This document shows, piece after piece, positions 44,068 to 53,474 of a DNA stretch of 64,000 bases. Below the pieces are notes generated by a model, which saw nothing but the letters and a program-made list of their open reading frames with translations, was not told the DNA's origin and did no database searches. The stretch covers positions 1-64,000 of the forward strand of contig NZ_JUIV01000015.1 in assembly GCF_004151235.1 (NCBI RefSeq), given 5' to 3'. Position numbers and translations under genes: made by a program. The stretch's first letter is position 1; every line of letters starts with the position of its first letter. The DNA is from Flavobacterium anhuiense. Its GTDB lineage: Bacteria > Bacteroidota > Bacteroidia > Flavobacteriales > Flavobacteriaceae.

Positions 44068-47000
44068 TTAGAATTGAACTTTCATGGTAAAACTGTACTC
44101 CTTTGTAGTTGGCAGTACTCCAGTCTGGAAACCTTGTAAATTACCCGAAGATGCTCCTGCCTCAGGATCTGCGTATGGCAGGTTTTTATGGATGATCCAA
44201 AGATTGCTTCCGTTTAAAGCAAAAACCATATTGCTGATGAATGTGTTTTCTAAAAATCTTTTTGGTAGTTTATAGCTCAAACCTATTTCGCGAAGCTTTA
44301 CATAAGACGCATCATATACATATTGCTGCTGTGGCATAGAATTATAAAAATAGTATCCGTCTGTTCCAGTTACACTAGCAGTAACATTATTTGGTGTTCC
44401 ATCTTGTTTTACACCATCCAACAATATACCACCGCCTTGAGCAACTGGTTCACGCTGAGGAACTCCATTATGGTTATTGCTTACTGTACTTTCGTAGATT
44501 CCCGTCGTATGTCCGTATTGCTGATCTAGAGAATATACATCTCCACCTTTTTTCACATCAATTAAGAAATTGAAAGAAAGGTTTTTGTACGTTAAAACGT
44601 TATTGAAACCGCCAATCCAATCTGGAGCAACATTTCCAATGACAACTCCCGCACTTTGCAGATATCTTCCGTTTGAACGAATTACTTTTTCTCCGTTTAA
44701 ATAAGTATATCCAGAACCAACCAACTGCCCTACTGGCTTACCAACTTCAGCCACATAGTTTACCCCTTGGAATGATCCTAACGAAATCTGACTCGCTCCT
44801 CCTAAAGAGATTACTTCATTTTTATTGGTTGACCAGTTTACTGTAGCTTGCCATGAGAAATCTTTAGTTTTTATAGGAGTAGCATTTACTGTAACCTCAA
44901 ATCCTTTATTCTGAACATCTCCACCATTAATCCAAGCTCTTGTATATCCTGTTTGTGTTGGAGTTTCGATAGAAAGAATCTGATTTGTTGTATTAGTTTT
45001 GTAGTAAGAGAAATCAACGCCTAACCTATTTTTAAAAAACTTAAGTTCAAGACCAGCCTCAACTCCTTTGGTCAACTCACTTTTTAAATCAGAATTGCTT
45101 CTGCTATTATCTGTAGAAAAACGGATTCCACCTGGCCCAAAATTGGTATTTTTAGGATAAAGCGTAGAAGTTACCGCAAATGGAGCATCGTTTCCTGTTT
45201 CAGCATAATTCAAACGCAGTTTACCAAATGAAAGCCAATCTGCTTTAATATGATTGCTAAAAATATAAGTCGCTGTAATCGATGGGTAAGAATAGGTATC
45301 ATTATCTTTTGGCAAAGTAGATGATTGATCTATTCTATAAGTTCCTTCAAGAAAATAAGTATCTAAGAAATTAAAACTTGCCATACCATAAACACTATTG
45401 GTTCCCAATGTCTGCTGCATCTCGTCAGGACTGTTAATTGGGTCAATTGAGTTGGTCAAGGCATAAATTCCCGGCACAACCAATCCGCCATTTGTTACCG
45501 CGTAGATAGAATTATTAACAGAACGTCTCGTGTTTCCTCCTAACATACCATTAAAATTGATTCCGTCTGTGATGGCTGTTTTGAAATTCAATACTAAATC
45601 TAAATTGATTTCGCGGAAATTTTTATCATATCTAGAATATTGGCCAAGAGCATTTGGTGTTCTTTTAGAACCTACAGCAATACGCTCTTCCTGCAATTGA
45701 TGGTAAAAATCTACTGCACCGCGTCCCATGATATCAAACCAATTGGTAACTTCTGTTTTTACCACAACATTACCGAAGAAGCGATCTCTTTTTAATGAAT
45801 TGTAGTTATTATAACGCTGAAAATAAGGATTGTCGTGAAACTGAACTGCTAAATTGTCTGGCGAACCAACGTTCCATGTTGTGTTTTTACCTGTTATTTC
45901 GTAAGCTTCTTTTAGATCTCCAAAATCAGCATTAGTCGTATACCATTGTCTTACGCTGCTCAAATAATTATTTCCTCCATCGCCATATCCTGTTTCATTC
46001 ATTCCAATGGCATTAGAAGTCAAATAATTGGCTGAAGTTGAAATTCTCGTTTTAGGTGTAACTTTATAACTTCCAGAAAAATTAAAATTGTCTTTTCTGT
46101 TGTTGCTATTAGGAAGAATTCCTTGCTGCTGATTGTAATTTGTATAACCAAATCTAAAGTCTCCCTGATCATTTGCTGCCGAAAAAGCGATACTGTTGAT
46201 ATATGTTAAACTGTTTTGATAAAAACTATTTGGATTGTTTTTTACAGCGGTGTAAGGCGTCGCTTTTCCGTAAGTTGGCAATTCTGGATAAAACGAATTC
46301 CAGTTGTAAACCAACAATGAAGGATCAAATTTTGGCCCCCACGCCGCATCATCAGTAGCTGTGTAAGGATGAACTCCACTGCCTAGATCAACTGTACCAT
46401 AAAAATCACCATAACCTCCTCCGTATTGGTTTTGATATTCTGGTAAAGTTTTCTTGTCTACAACTCCAACATTTACTCCAGAACTAAAATCAAATCCTAA
46501 TCCTCCTTTTGTTTTGCTTCCTTTTTTAAGCGTTACAATGATAACACCGTTTGATGCTCTAGAACCATATAATGCGGTTGCAGCCGCACCTTTTAAAACG
46601 TTCATCGTTTCTATATCATCAGGGTTAATATCTGAAGCGGCATTTCCGTAATCATAACCTCCTACGTTTCCTCCCGATTTTTGATCGGCCGAATTGGTAT
46701 TATCATTATTCAATACAATTCCGTCAACAACCCATAAAGCCTGATTGTTTCCCGTTAATGAAGTAGTACCACGAATGACAACATTGGTAGAACCGCCAAT
46801 ATTGTTATTTCTTCTGATTTCAACTCCAGCAATTTTTCCTGAAATATTATTCGAAACGTTACCAGTATTTATTTTAGTTAGCTGATCTCCATTTATTTCT
46901 TGTGTAGCATAACCCAAAGATTTTTTCTCTCTCTTAAGTCCTAATGCTGTAACTACGATTTCTTGCAATTGTGTCGATCCTGCGGTCATTTTAACATTTA

Positions 47001-47274
47001 CACTGTTGCCGCGTGCTGGAACTTCTTTAGTCTGCATTCCAATAAAACTAAACACAAGCACAGCATTTGCATCAGCTTTTATTGAATATTTCCCATCAAA
47101 ATCAGTTTGAGAGCCATTCTGAGTTCCTTTAACCAAGACACCAACGCCTGGCAGCGGAACTCCATTCTCATCTGAAACAATTCCCGACACAACCCGATCT
47201 TGGGCAAAAGTCAGTTTAGTCAACAGTACAAAAAAGAGTACTGCAATTTTTCTAAAATTAATCTTCAATTTCAT
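44068..47274 (-). CDS. SusC/RagA TonB-dependent transporter (probable peptide importer)
   Basis: A 1068-residue outer-membrane protein: signal peptide (RKIAVLFFVLLTKLTFAQ), CarboxypepD_reg-like domain (VSGIVSDENGVPLPGVGVLVKG), plug with LQEIVVTALGLKREKKSLGYA and YGSRASNGVIIVTLKKG, then a 22-strand barrel ending in Phe (YSFTMKVQF). With SusD it forms a surface uptake complex powered by TonB. Its promoter region has two motif copies spaced by 21 bp (47328-47365). Confidence 0.93.
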   Translation of the reverse strand: MKLKINFRKIAVLFFVLLTKLTFAQDRVVSGIVSDENGVPLPGVGVLVKGTQNGSQTDFDGKYSIKADANAVLVFSFIGMQTKEVPARGNSVNVKMTAGSTQLQEIVVTALGLKREKKSLGYATQEINGDQLTKINTGNVSNNISGKIAGVEIRRNNNIGGSTNVVIRGTTSLTGNNQALWVVDGIVLNNDNTNSADQKSGGNVGGYDYGNAASDINPDDIETMNVLKGAAATALYGSRASNGVIIVTLKKGSKTKGGLGFDFSSGVNVGVVDKKTLPEYQNQYGGGYGDFYGTVDLGSGVHPYTATDDAAWGPKFDPSLLVYNWNSFYPELPTYGKATPYTAVKNNPNSFYQNSLTYINSIAFSAANDQGDFRFGYTNYNQQQGILPNSNNRKDNFNFSGSYKVTPKTRISTSANYLTSNAIGMNETGYGDGGNNYLSSVRQWYTTNADFGDLKEAYEITGKNTTWNVGSPDNLAVQFHDNPYFQRYNNYNSLKRDRFFGNVVVKTEVTNWFDIMGRGAVDFYHQLQEERIAVGSKRTPNALGQYSRYDKNFREINLDLVLNFKTAITDGINFNGMLGGNTRRSVNNSIYAVTNGGLVVPGIYALTNSIDPINSPDEMQQTLGTNSVYGMASFNFLDTYFLEGTYRIDQSSTLPKDNDTYSYPSITATYIFSNHIKADWLSFGKLRLNYAETGNDAPFAVTSTLYPKNTNFGPGGIRFSTDNSRSNSDLKSELTKGVEAGLELKFFKNRLGVDFSYYKTNTTNQILSIETPTQTGYTRAWINGGDVQNKGFEVTVNATPIKTKDFSWQATVNWSTNKNEVISLGGASQISLGSFQGVNYVAEVGKPVGQLVGSGYTYLNGEKVIRSNGRYLQSAGVVIGNVAPDWIGGFNNVLTYKNLSFNFLIDVKKGGDVYSLDQQYGHTTGIYESTVSNNHNGVPQREPVAQGGGILLDGVKQDGTPNNVTASVTGTDGYYFYNSMPQQQYVYDASYVKLREIGLSYKLPKRFLENTFISNMVFALNGSNLWIIHKNLPYADPEAGASSGNLQGFQTGVLPTTKEYSFTMKVQF

Positions 47275-47298
47275 AAAATGGTTTTATAATTAATGTGG

Positions 47299-47306
47299 CA
47301 AATATT
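47299..47306 (-). promoter_or_regulatory. Candidate -7 element of susCD
   Basis: AATATTTG on the minus strand, one base from TAnnTTTG. The nearer motif copy is centred about 41 bp and the farther one about 64 bp upstream of the predicted start. Confidence 0.4.
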
Positions 47307-47327
47307 TTGCTTTTTAGACAATTATTA

Positions 47328-47365
47328 TGATAATATATTACCGAAAAACCTGATTATATTACCCT
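47328..47365. promoter_or_regulatory. Shared motif, copy B (tandem, 21 bp spacing)
   Basis: TGATAATATATTACC (47328-47342) and TGATTATATTACCC (47351-47364). Their TATATTACC cores (47334 and 47355) are spaced by exactly 21 bp, two helical turns, as in AraC-type tandem sites. Confidence 0.65.
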
Positions 47366-47460
47366 ATAAATAACAATTTCGCAATCGCACAATTACCATA
47401 TTATCTTTTAGAAAAGATTTCAAAATCAAACAATTAACTCAAATCAAAATCAGAAAGCCT

Positions 47461-47506
47461 AAAAAAAAAGAGGAGAATTTCATCAAGTTGAAATTCTCCT
47501 CTTTTT
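47461..47506 (-). terminator. Strong terminator at the end of the 8.6-kb peptidase/hydroxyproline operon
   Basis: GAGGAGAATTTCA / TGAAATTCTCCTC, perfect 13-bp arms with a 6-nt loop, bordered by A and T runs. Confidence 0.92.
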
Positions 47507-47523
47507 ATAATATATTACTTTTT

Positions 47524-49680
47524 TTATTTCGCTCCTGGCGGGCAATTTTTTTCTGTATATCTCACAAAAGTATCCATTAAATGTTGTGAGGTTCCTTCAC
47601 CTTCATCAATGCTATGCGAACGGTTTGGATAAATCATTAAATCGAACATTTTATCGTACTTCACCAATTCGTTAATTAGAACTTCTGCATTTTTATAATG
47701 CACATTATCATCGCCTGTACCGTGAATATAAAGTAAGTTTCCTTTTAAATTCTTAGCATGAGTTACTGGAGAAGCCTGAATATAAGTTGCTTCATTTTCC
47801 TCAGGCAATCCCATATAACGTTCTGTATAAATGTTATCATAAAAATGCTGATCTGTTACTGCTGCAATCGCAATTCCCGTTTTATAAATATCTGGGTATT
47901 GAAACATTAAATTTAAAGTTACAGCGCCACCACCGCTCCAACCGTGAATTGCTACACGATCGGCATCAATAAAATTCCATTTTAGAACTTCTTTAGCCGC
48001 CATTGCCTGATCGTGCGTATTGATAATTCCGATATTTTTATAAATTGATTTTCTCCACTGTGTTCCTTTCATTGCAGGAGTTCCTCTGTTATCCATAGCA
48101 ATTCCGATGTATCCTTTTGGAATTAAAGCAGCGATAAATTCATTAAAATATGGTCTGTCATTGGCAACCGTAGCCATTGGTTCTCCATACACATAAAAGA
48201 AAACTGGATATTTTTTTGAAGCATCAAAATCTAATGGCTTTGCCATGATTCCGTCAATATCAATGCCATCAACTGTTTTCACTTTAAATTTTTCTAACGA
48301 ATAATCTCTATGAGGAGCAGAAAAAACATCTGCTTCTTTTGGATAAATCTTTTGATGTCCAGACAAAGCGATCACTCTCTGATTATAATCTCTCGAAATG
48401 CTTGCGTTGGTATGCTGTGCGTAAGCCGCATCTGTAGAAAAGATATATCGGTTTGAACCTTCAAAAATAGCTGGTGTTACTCTTTTTGTCTTTTTAGAAC
48501 TTAAATTGGTCTCATATAAATAGCGCTGTGTTGCATCTGATGGACTGGCAACAAAATAGATTGTTTTTGTTTTTTCGTTATAAGCTTTATAATAAGCATC
48601 AAAATTAGTTTTGGTTATTAATTCTTTTGATTTTCCGTCCAAACTTATTTTATAGATATGCATCCATCCGTCGGCATCAGAACTCCATAAAAAGGATTTT
48701 CCATTATCCACAAACTGACATGGAAAAGTATCATATAGTCCTGAAGAAATATCAAAAACATCTATCCAAGAATTTGACTCTTCTTTATAAATTACTCTTG
48801 CCGCACCCGATTTTGGATTGCAATCGTACATCGTTACCTGATTCTGGTTTCGGTTTAACTGAATCACCATAACAGACTCGTTATTAATCCATTTCATTCG
48901 AACCAAATAATTATTATCTGGCTCTCCCGGAATGTTTAGCCAATTGGTTTGCAAAGAATCAATATTCACAATTCCGATTTTAACCGAAGATGGTCTTTCT
49001 CCTGCTTTTGGATATTCTACAGGAATAATTGTCGGATACAACGAATCGGTATTATTAATCATATAATGAAATTTGGTAGACGTTGCATCTACTCTCCAAA
49101 AAGCAATGCTTTTTCCGTCTGGGCTCCACCTAAATCCATCACGCGCAGCTAGTTCTTCCTCATAAACCCAATCAAAAGTTCCGTTGATGATTTTATCTGT
49201 GCCATCTGTTGTAATGGGTGTAATTTTTCCAGAATTCAGATTTTCAACATAAATATTGTGTTTTGAAACATAGGCAACATTTTCATTATCGCTTGAAAAT
49301 TTAGCAAACATTAATGATGAAGCGTCCAAGTTTTTGCCTAATTGTTTTCCTTTTCCTGTAGCCAAATCAAAATACCAATAGTCGCCTCGGGTGTTGTCTC
49401 TCCAAACTTTCTTAGAATTTGTATAAACTAATACTTTTGTTTTTAGATCGTTCCAGACCAATTGCTCAATTTCACCACTAAATCCAGATGCCGCTAATTG
49501 TGCTTTTGATAAAATAATGTTTTGTTTATCCAGCTTATCGACATCGTAAATGACTACATTGTTATCATTATTCACCCAAAACGAATGAGAATTTGGCAAC
49601 CAATTTAGATTGTTGATATCAATCTTCTGTGCAAAAACAGAAGTGCATATAAACAAAAGAAACAACAAATACTTTTTCAT
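47524..49680 (-). CDS. S9 family dipeptidyl peptidase IV-type peptidase, exported
   Basis: A 718-residue serine peptidase with signal peptide MKKYLLFLLFICTSVFAQ, an eight-blade propeller (to ~480) and a hydrolase domain. Triad: Ser in GWSGGGAVTL, Asp in GTGDDNVHY, His in NRSHSID. The DPP4 Glu motif that anchors the substrate N-terminus is present (DWVYEEELAARDGFRWS). It removes X-Pro dipeptides, so it acts on the same proline-rich peptides as the M24 and S37 enzymes. One base after the M24 gene, hence co-transcribed. Confidence 0.92.
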   Translation of the reverse strand: MKKYLLFLLFICTSVFAQKIDINNLNWLPNSHSFWVNNDNNVVIYDVDKLDKQNIILSKAQLAASGFSGEIEQLVWNDLKTKVLVYTNSKKVWRDNTRGDYWYFDLATGKGKQLGKNLDASSLMFAKFSSDNENVAYVSKHNIYVENLNSGKITPITTDGTDKIINGTFDWVYEEELAARDGFRWSPDGKSIAFWRVDATSTKFHYMINNTDSLYPTIIPVEYPKAGERPSSVKIGIVNIDSLQTNWLNIPGEPDNNYLVRMKWINNESVMVIQLNRNQNQVTMYDCNPKSGAARVIYKEESNSWIDVFDISSGLYDTFPCQFVDNGKSFLWSSDADGWMHIYKISLDGKSKELITKTNFDAYYKAYNEKTKTIYFVASPSDATQRYLYETNLSSKKTKRVTPAIFEGSNRYIFSTDAAYAQHTNASISRDYNQRVIALSGHQKIYPKEADVFSAPHRDYSLEKFKVKTVDGIDIDGIMAKPLDFDASKKYPVFFYVYGEPMATVANDRPYFNEFIAALIPKGYIGIAMDNRGTPAMKGTQWRKSIYKNIGIINTHDQAMAAKEVLKWNFIDADRVAIHGWSGGGAVTLNLMFQYPDIYKTGIAIAAVTDQHFYDNIYTERYMGLPEENEATYIQASPVTHAKNLKGNLLYIHGTGDDNVHYKNAEVLINELVKYDKMFDLMIYPNRSHSIDEGEGTSQHLMDTFVRYTEKNCPPGAK

Positions 49681-49681
49681 C

Positions 49682-50980
49682 TTATTTTTTGTTTTTAATT
49701 AAATTTTCAATTTCGGCAATTTCTATTGGCAGTGCTTCACTCAGGTTGATGTTTCCGTCTTCTGTTATCAAGTAATCATTTTCCAAACGGCAACCTATTC
49801 CCTCTTCTCTAATGTAAATTCCAGGTTCGCAAGTAAGCACCATTCCCTTTTCAAAAGGTCGTGAATACAAGCCAACATCGTGAACATCCAATCCTAAATG
49901 ATGCGCTGTTCCATGCATGAAATATTTCTTGGAAGCAGGTTTTTCTGGATCTTGAGATTTAATTTCTTCTTCTGTAATTAACCCTAACTTAACCAATTCA
50001 GCTTCAATTAATTTTGCCATTTGAAGCTCGTAATCTTTCGATAAAACTCCAGGTTTCAGTAATTTTGAACCTTCTTTCAAACAATGTAAAACTGATTCGT
50101 AAACCTCTTTTTGTCTTGCACTGAAAGTTCCGTTAACCGGAATACATCTTGTGGTATCCGAATTATAGTTGGCATAACAGCTACCAAAATCCAACAGCAC
50201 CATTTCATTTTCTCGGCAAATATCATCGTTAGTGTTATAATGCAATGAACAGGCATTTATTCCAGACGCTACAATAGATCTAAATGCTTGTCTCGTTCCT
50301 CCGTTTTTTACGGTTGCATATAAAAGTTCGGCTTCTAACTCGTATTCTTTTATATTAGGACGAATTGCACCTAAAACTCTATGAAAACCTTCCGCACTAA
50401 TAGCAGTTGCTTTTTTAATTAAATCAACCTCTTCTTTTGATTTAATTGGACGCAATTCGCGGGTTATTTTTGCCGCACGTTCATATTGATGCAATGGATA
50501 TTTTTCTTTGCACCATTTAATCATTCGGTCTTGTCTAGTTTCAATTTCAGCAGTCACCCTTTTGATATGCTCATTGTGACCCAAATAAAATATATCAGAT
50601 TCAAAGGCAAAAAGCTGTAAAGTCTTTTCAAATTCGTGAAGCCATTTGACATTCTGGATTCCGGAAATAGCTGTTGCTTGTTCTTTGGTTAAAAAATTAC
50701 CATCCCAAATGAGCGTATGTTCGTTTGCCTCTTTAATAAAAAGTATGGTTCTGTTTTCTTCTTTAAATGCATCTGGATAGAGCACCAAAATGGTTTCGTC
50801 CTGATCAATTCCCGACAGATAAAACAAATCGTTGTTTTGTGCAAAGCCCATAACATCGTCTGCATTATTAGGCATGACGTCATTTGAAGTCAGAATAGCC
50901 AAACTGTTTGGCTTCATTTTTTCGGTAAATCTTTTTCGGTTTTCTAAAAACAAAGAAACCGGAATCTGGTTGTATCTCAT
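49682..50980 (-). CDS. Xaa-Pro aminopeptidase (aminopeptidase P, M24B)
   Basis: A 432-residue cytoplasmic enzyme. AMP_N domain at the start, then ligands: Asp in VLLDFGSCY and NSDTTRC, His in HGTAHHLGLDVHDVG, Glu in CEPGIYI and GCRLENDYLI. Removes the N-terminal residue preceding proline. Between DPP IV (1 bp) and the flavin dehydrogenase (3 bp). Confidence 0.92.
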   Translation of the reverse strand: MRYNQIPVSLFLENRKRFTEKMKPNSLAILTSNDVMPNNADDVMGFAQNNDLFYLSGIDQDETILVLYPDAFKEENRTILFIKEANEHTLIWDGNFLTKEQATAISGIQNVKWLHEFEKTLQLFAFESDIFYLGHNEHIKRVTAEIETRQDRMIKWCKEKYPLHQYERAAKITRELRPIKSKEEVDLIKKATAISAEGFHRVLGAIRPNIKEYELEAELLYATVKNGGTRQAFRSIVASGINACSLHYNTNDDICRENEMVLLDFGSCYANYNSDTTRCIPVNGTFSARQKEVYESVLHCLKEGSKLLKPGVLSKDYELQMAKLIEAELVKLGLITEEEIKSQDPEKPASKKYFMHGTAHHLGLDVHDVGLYSRPFEKGMVLTCEPGIYIREEGIGCRLENDYLITEDGNINLSEALPIEIAEIENLIKNKK

Positions 50981-50983
50981 ATT

Positions 50984-52219
50984 TTATATTTGGAATCTGT
51001 CTATAGCAACAGAGGTCGGTTTACCAGAAATAATTTCTGTTATAGTTTTTCCTGTGGCCGGTGCGAGACTTAATCCCATCATGGCATGACCTGTTGCTAA
51101 GGTCAAATTTACGACTTTTTTGTCTCTAGCAATAATTGGCATTCCAGATGGCGTACAAGGCCTAAATCCAAACCAAGTGTCTTCTGCTTTTGGCATTTCC
51201 ACTTTCATATCTGGATAGAAATCATTGATGCTGTTTATAATTCCTTGAAGTCTGTTTGCGTTTATTTTATTGTCCTTGGTGTGTGTAATTTCCATAGTTC
51301 CACCAAATCTTATATCATTAGACATTGGAGTTACGGCTACTTTCCCTTCACATAAAATAGACGGAATACTAGGCTTTTGAGTCTTATCTTTTAAAGTAAA
51401 ACTATATCCTTTTCCTGGTAAAATAGAAATGGAAATATTTAGTTTTTTAGCCAAAAAAGGACTCCAAGATCCAGATGCCAAGACCACTTCATCTGCTCTA
51501 AAGAGCCCTTTGTCGGTTACAATTTTTTCGATTTTATTTCCTTCTAAAACAAAATCTTTGACACTAGTTTTAGAATGAATTTCGACTTTTAAACGAGATA
51601 ATTCTTCTTTTATAAAAGACATAAATTTTTGAGGATACAAATGGGCATCGCTTTTATAATGAACACCTCCAATTACGCTGGTAGCCGTTCCTTTTTCTAA
51701 AAGTGATACTTGAGATTTCGACAGATAATCTACCTCTAGTCCAAGACGTTCTGCTTCTTTGCCTTCGTGATACATTTCTTCTTCTACTTTATCGCTTTTA
51801 TAAAGCATCAAAAGTCCTTTTTCCTCATAAAAGAAAGAATTATTTTCTTTGGCAAAATCCTGATATAATTCTTTACTCAATAAAGAAAGATCGCGTAAAG
51901 CAGGCATTGCTTTTTCTACGTGACGTAAATTGGCATGTTTATAAAACTGCATTCCCCAGCTTAATAAATCTTTGCTTAAACGCGGTTTTACATAAAACGG
52001 ACTACGGCTATCAAACATCCATTTTATTCCTTGTGCAATCATTCCGGGCTGTGCTAGCGGAATAATATGTGAAGGCACAATCATACCTGCGTTTCCGTAC
52101 GAACAGCCATTATCCATTTCTGACTCATCATATACGCTTACCTCGTAACCTTCTTTTGCGAGATAATAAGCTGAACATAAGCCAATAATTCCACCGCCAA
52201 TAACAGCAACTTTTTTCAT
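50984..52219 (-). CDS. DadA-like FAD-dependent amino-acid dehydrogenase, probable D-hydroxyproline dehydrogenase
   Basis: A 411-residue DAO-family flavoprotein (VAVIGGGIIGLCSAYYLAKEG at the N-terminus; TGHAMMGLSLAPATGK at the C-terminus). Beside the 4-hydroxyproline epimerase it would oxidise cis-4-hydroxy-D-proline to pyrroline-4-hydroxy-2-carboxylate, as D-Hyp dehydrogenases do. Specificity is inferred from context. Confidence 0.87.
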   Translation of the reverse strand: MKKVAVIGGGIIGLCSAYYLAKEGYEVSVYDESEMDNGCSYGNAGMIVPSHIIPLAQPGMIAQGIKWMFDSRSPFYVKPRLSKDLLSWGMQFYKHANLRHVEKAMPALRDLSLLSKELYQDFAKENNSFFYEEKGLLMLYKSDKVEEEMYHEGKEAERLGLEVDYLSKSQVSLLEKGTATSVIGGVHYKSDAHLYPQKFMSFIKEELSRLKVEIHSKTSVKDFVLEGNKIEKIVTDKGLFRADEVVLASGSWSPFLAKKLNISISILPGKGYSFTLKDKTQKPSIPSILCEGKVAVTPMSNDIRFGGTMEITHTKDNKINANRLQGIINSINDFYPDMKVEMPKAEDTWFGFRPCTPSGMPIIARDKKVVNLTLATGHAMMGLSLAPATGKTITEIISGKPTSVAIDRFQI

Positions 52220-52304
52220 AAATTTTAATTCGTTAAGAGTTCTTTGAACTACTAATTATATTTTAAATCTGTTGGATGAAATTATATGTTGCATTAAGAA
52301 TTAA

Positions 52305-52374
52305 AATTGTAAAAGATGGTTTTAGCTTCAACAACAACCACGTTAATTTGGCTAAAGCCATCCTATTTACAATT
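52305..52374. repeat. Imperfect hairpin in the operon gap
   Basis: AATTGTAAA + AGATGGTTTTAGC pair with GCTAAAGCCATC + TTTACAATT across a 23-nt loop. A CCCTAGTTaaaACTACGGG palindrome follows at 52383-52401. Probably a dispersed repeat inside the 243-bp gap between hydroxyproline genes. Confidence 0.6.
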
Positions 52375-52462
52375 TCTAAAATCCCCTAGTTAAAACTACG
52401 GGCTATTCAAAAAAACAATAATTTAATTTGACCAACAGCTTAATTATATTATAAACTGATTT

Positions 52463-53473
52463 TTAAATAACCTGAAATCCAAATGCATATGGATCGTCGC
52501 TTTCATCAATTATAATAGTATTATATCCGTACACTTTTGCCCAGCCTTGAATGCTTGGAACAATAGCTGGAATATCTCCAATAGAAGTTTCTTCTACCAC
52601 TTTTCCAATAAACTTACTTCCAATATAACTTTCGTGAATAAACTCTTCTCCTTTTTTTAATTTTCCTTTAGCGTGCAATTGCGCCATTCTTGCCGATGTT
52701 CCTGTTCCGCATGGCGAACGGTCAATCGCTTTGTCGCCATAAAAAACGGCATTTCTGCCAGATGATGTTGAATCAATAGGTGATCCCGTCCATAACATAT
52801 GTGATACATCTCGAATTGTATCATTTTCTGGATGAATGAAATAATCTGGATATTTTTCATTAATCTTTTTGCGCACTTCTTGGCTATACTGAACAATTTT
52901 GCTTGCTGTAAAATCTTGAACACCAGAAAAATTCTTTTGCGGATCTACAATGGCGTAGTAATTTCCTCCGTAAGCCACATCAAAAACAATTTCGCCCAAC
53001 TCAGGACAATCAATCGTAAGACCTTCTGCCGCTAGATATGATTTTACGTTGGTCAGACGTACCCAATCTACTTTTTTGCCAGTCTGCTGATATTCGATAT
53101 GCACTAAACCTGCAGGCGCTTCCATTTTGATAATTCCAGGAACTTTTGGCGTCACCAAACCTTCTTCGACAGCAATTGTAATAGTTCCAATTGTTCCGTG
53201 GCCACACATTGGCAGACAGCCAGAAGTTTCTATAAATAAAATTCCAAAGTCATTTTCAGGATTTGTTGGCGGATACAAAATGCTGCCGCTCATCATATCA
53301 TGTCCTCTAGGTTCAAACATTAATCCTTTACGAATCCAGTCATATTCTTTTAAGAAATGCTGCCGTTTTTCGCTCATCGAATCACCTTGCAAATTAGGTC
53401 CTCCACCTGCAACAACCCGAACTGGATTCCCGCATGTATGAGCATCTACGCAAAAAAAAGTTTTCTTTACCAT
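52463..53473 (-). CDS. 4-hydroxyproline 2-epimerase (proline racemase family)
   Basis: A 336-residue cofactor-independent epimerase that converts trans-4-hydroxy-L-proline to cis-4-hydroxy-D-proline. Both catalytic cysteines are present: Cys90 in LPMCGHGTIG and Cys255 in SPCGTGTSARMA. Trans-3-Hyp dehydratases of the same family have Thr instead of the second Cys, so epimerase or racemase is supported. First step of the pathway encoded by its neighbours. One base after the aldehyde dehydrogenase. Confidence 0.92.
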   Translation of the reverse strand: MVKKTFFCVDAHTCGNPVRVVAGGGPNLQGDSMSEKRQHFLKEYDWIRKGLMFEPRGHDMMSGSILYPPTNPENDFGILFIETSGCLPMCGHGTIGTITIAVEEGLVTPKVPGIIKMEAPAGLVHIEYQQTGKKVDWVRLTNVKSYLAAEGLTIDCPELGEIVFDVAYGGNYYAIVDPQKNFSGVQDFTASKIVQYSQEVRKKINEKYPDYFIHPENDTIRDVSHMLWTGSPIDSTSSGRNAVFYGDKAIDRSPCGTGTSARMAQLHAKGKLKKGEEFIHESYIGSKFIGKVVEETSIGDIPAIVPSIQGWAKVYGYNTIIIDESDDPYAFGFQVI

Positions 53474-53474
53474 T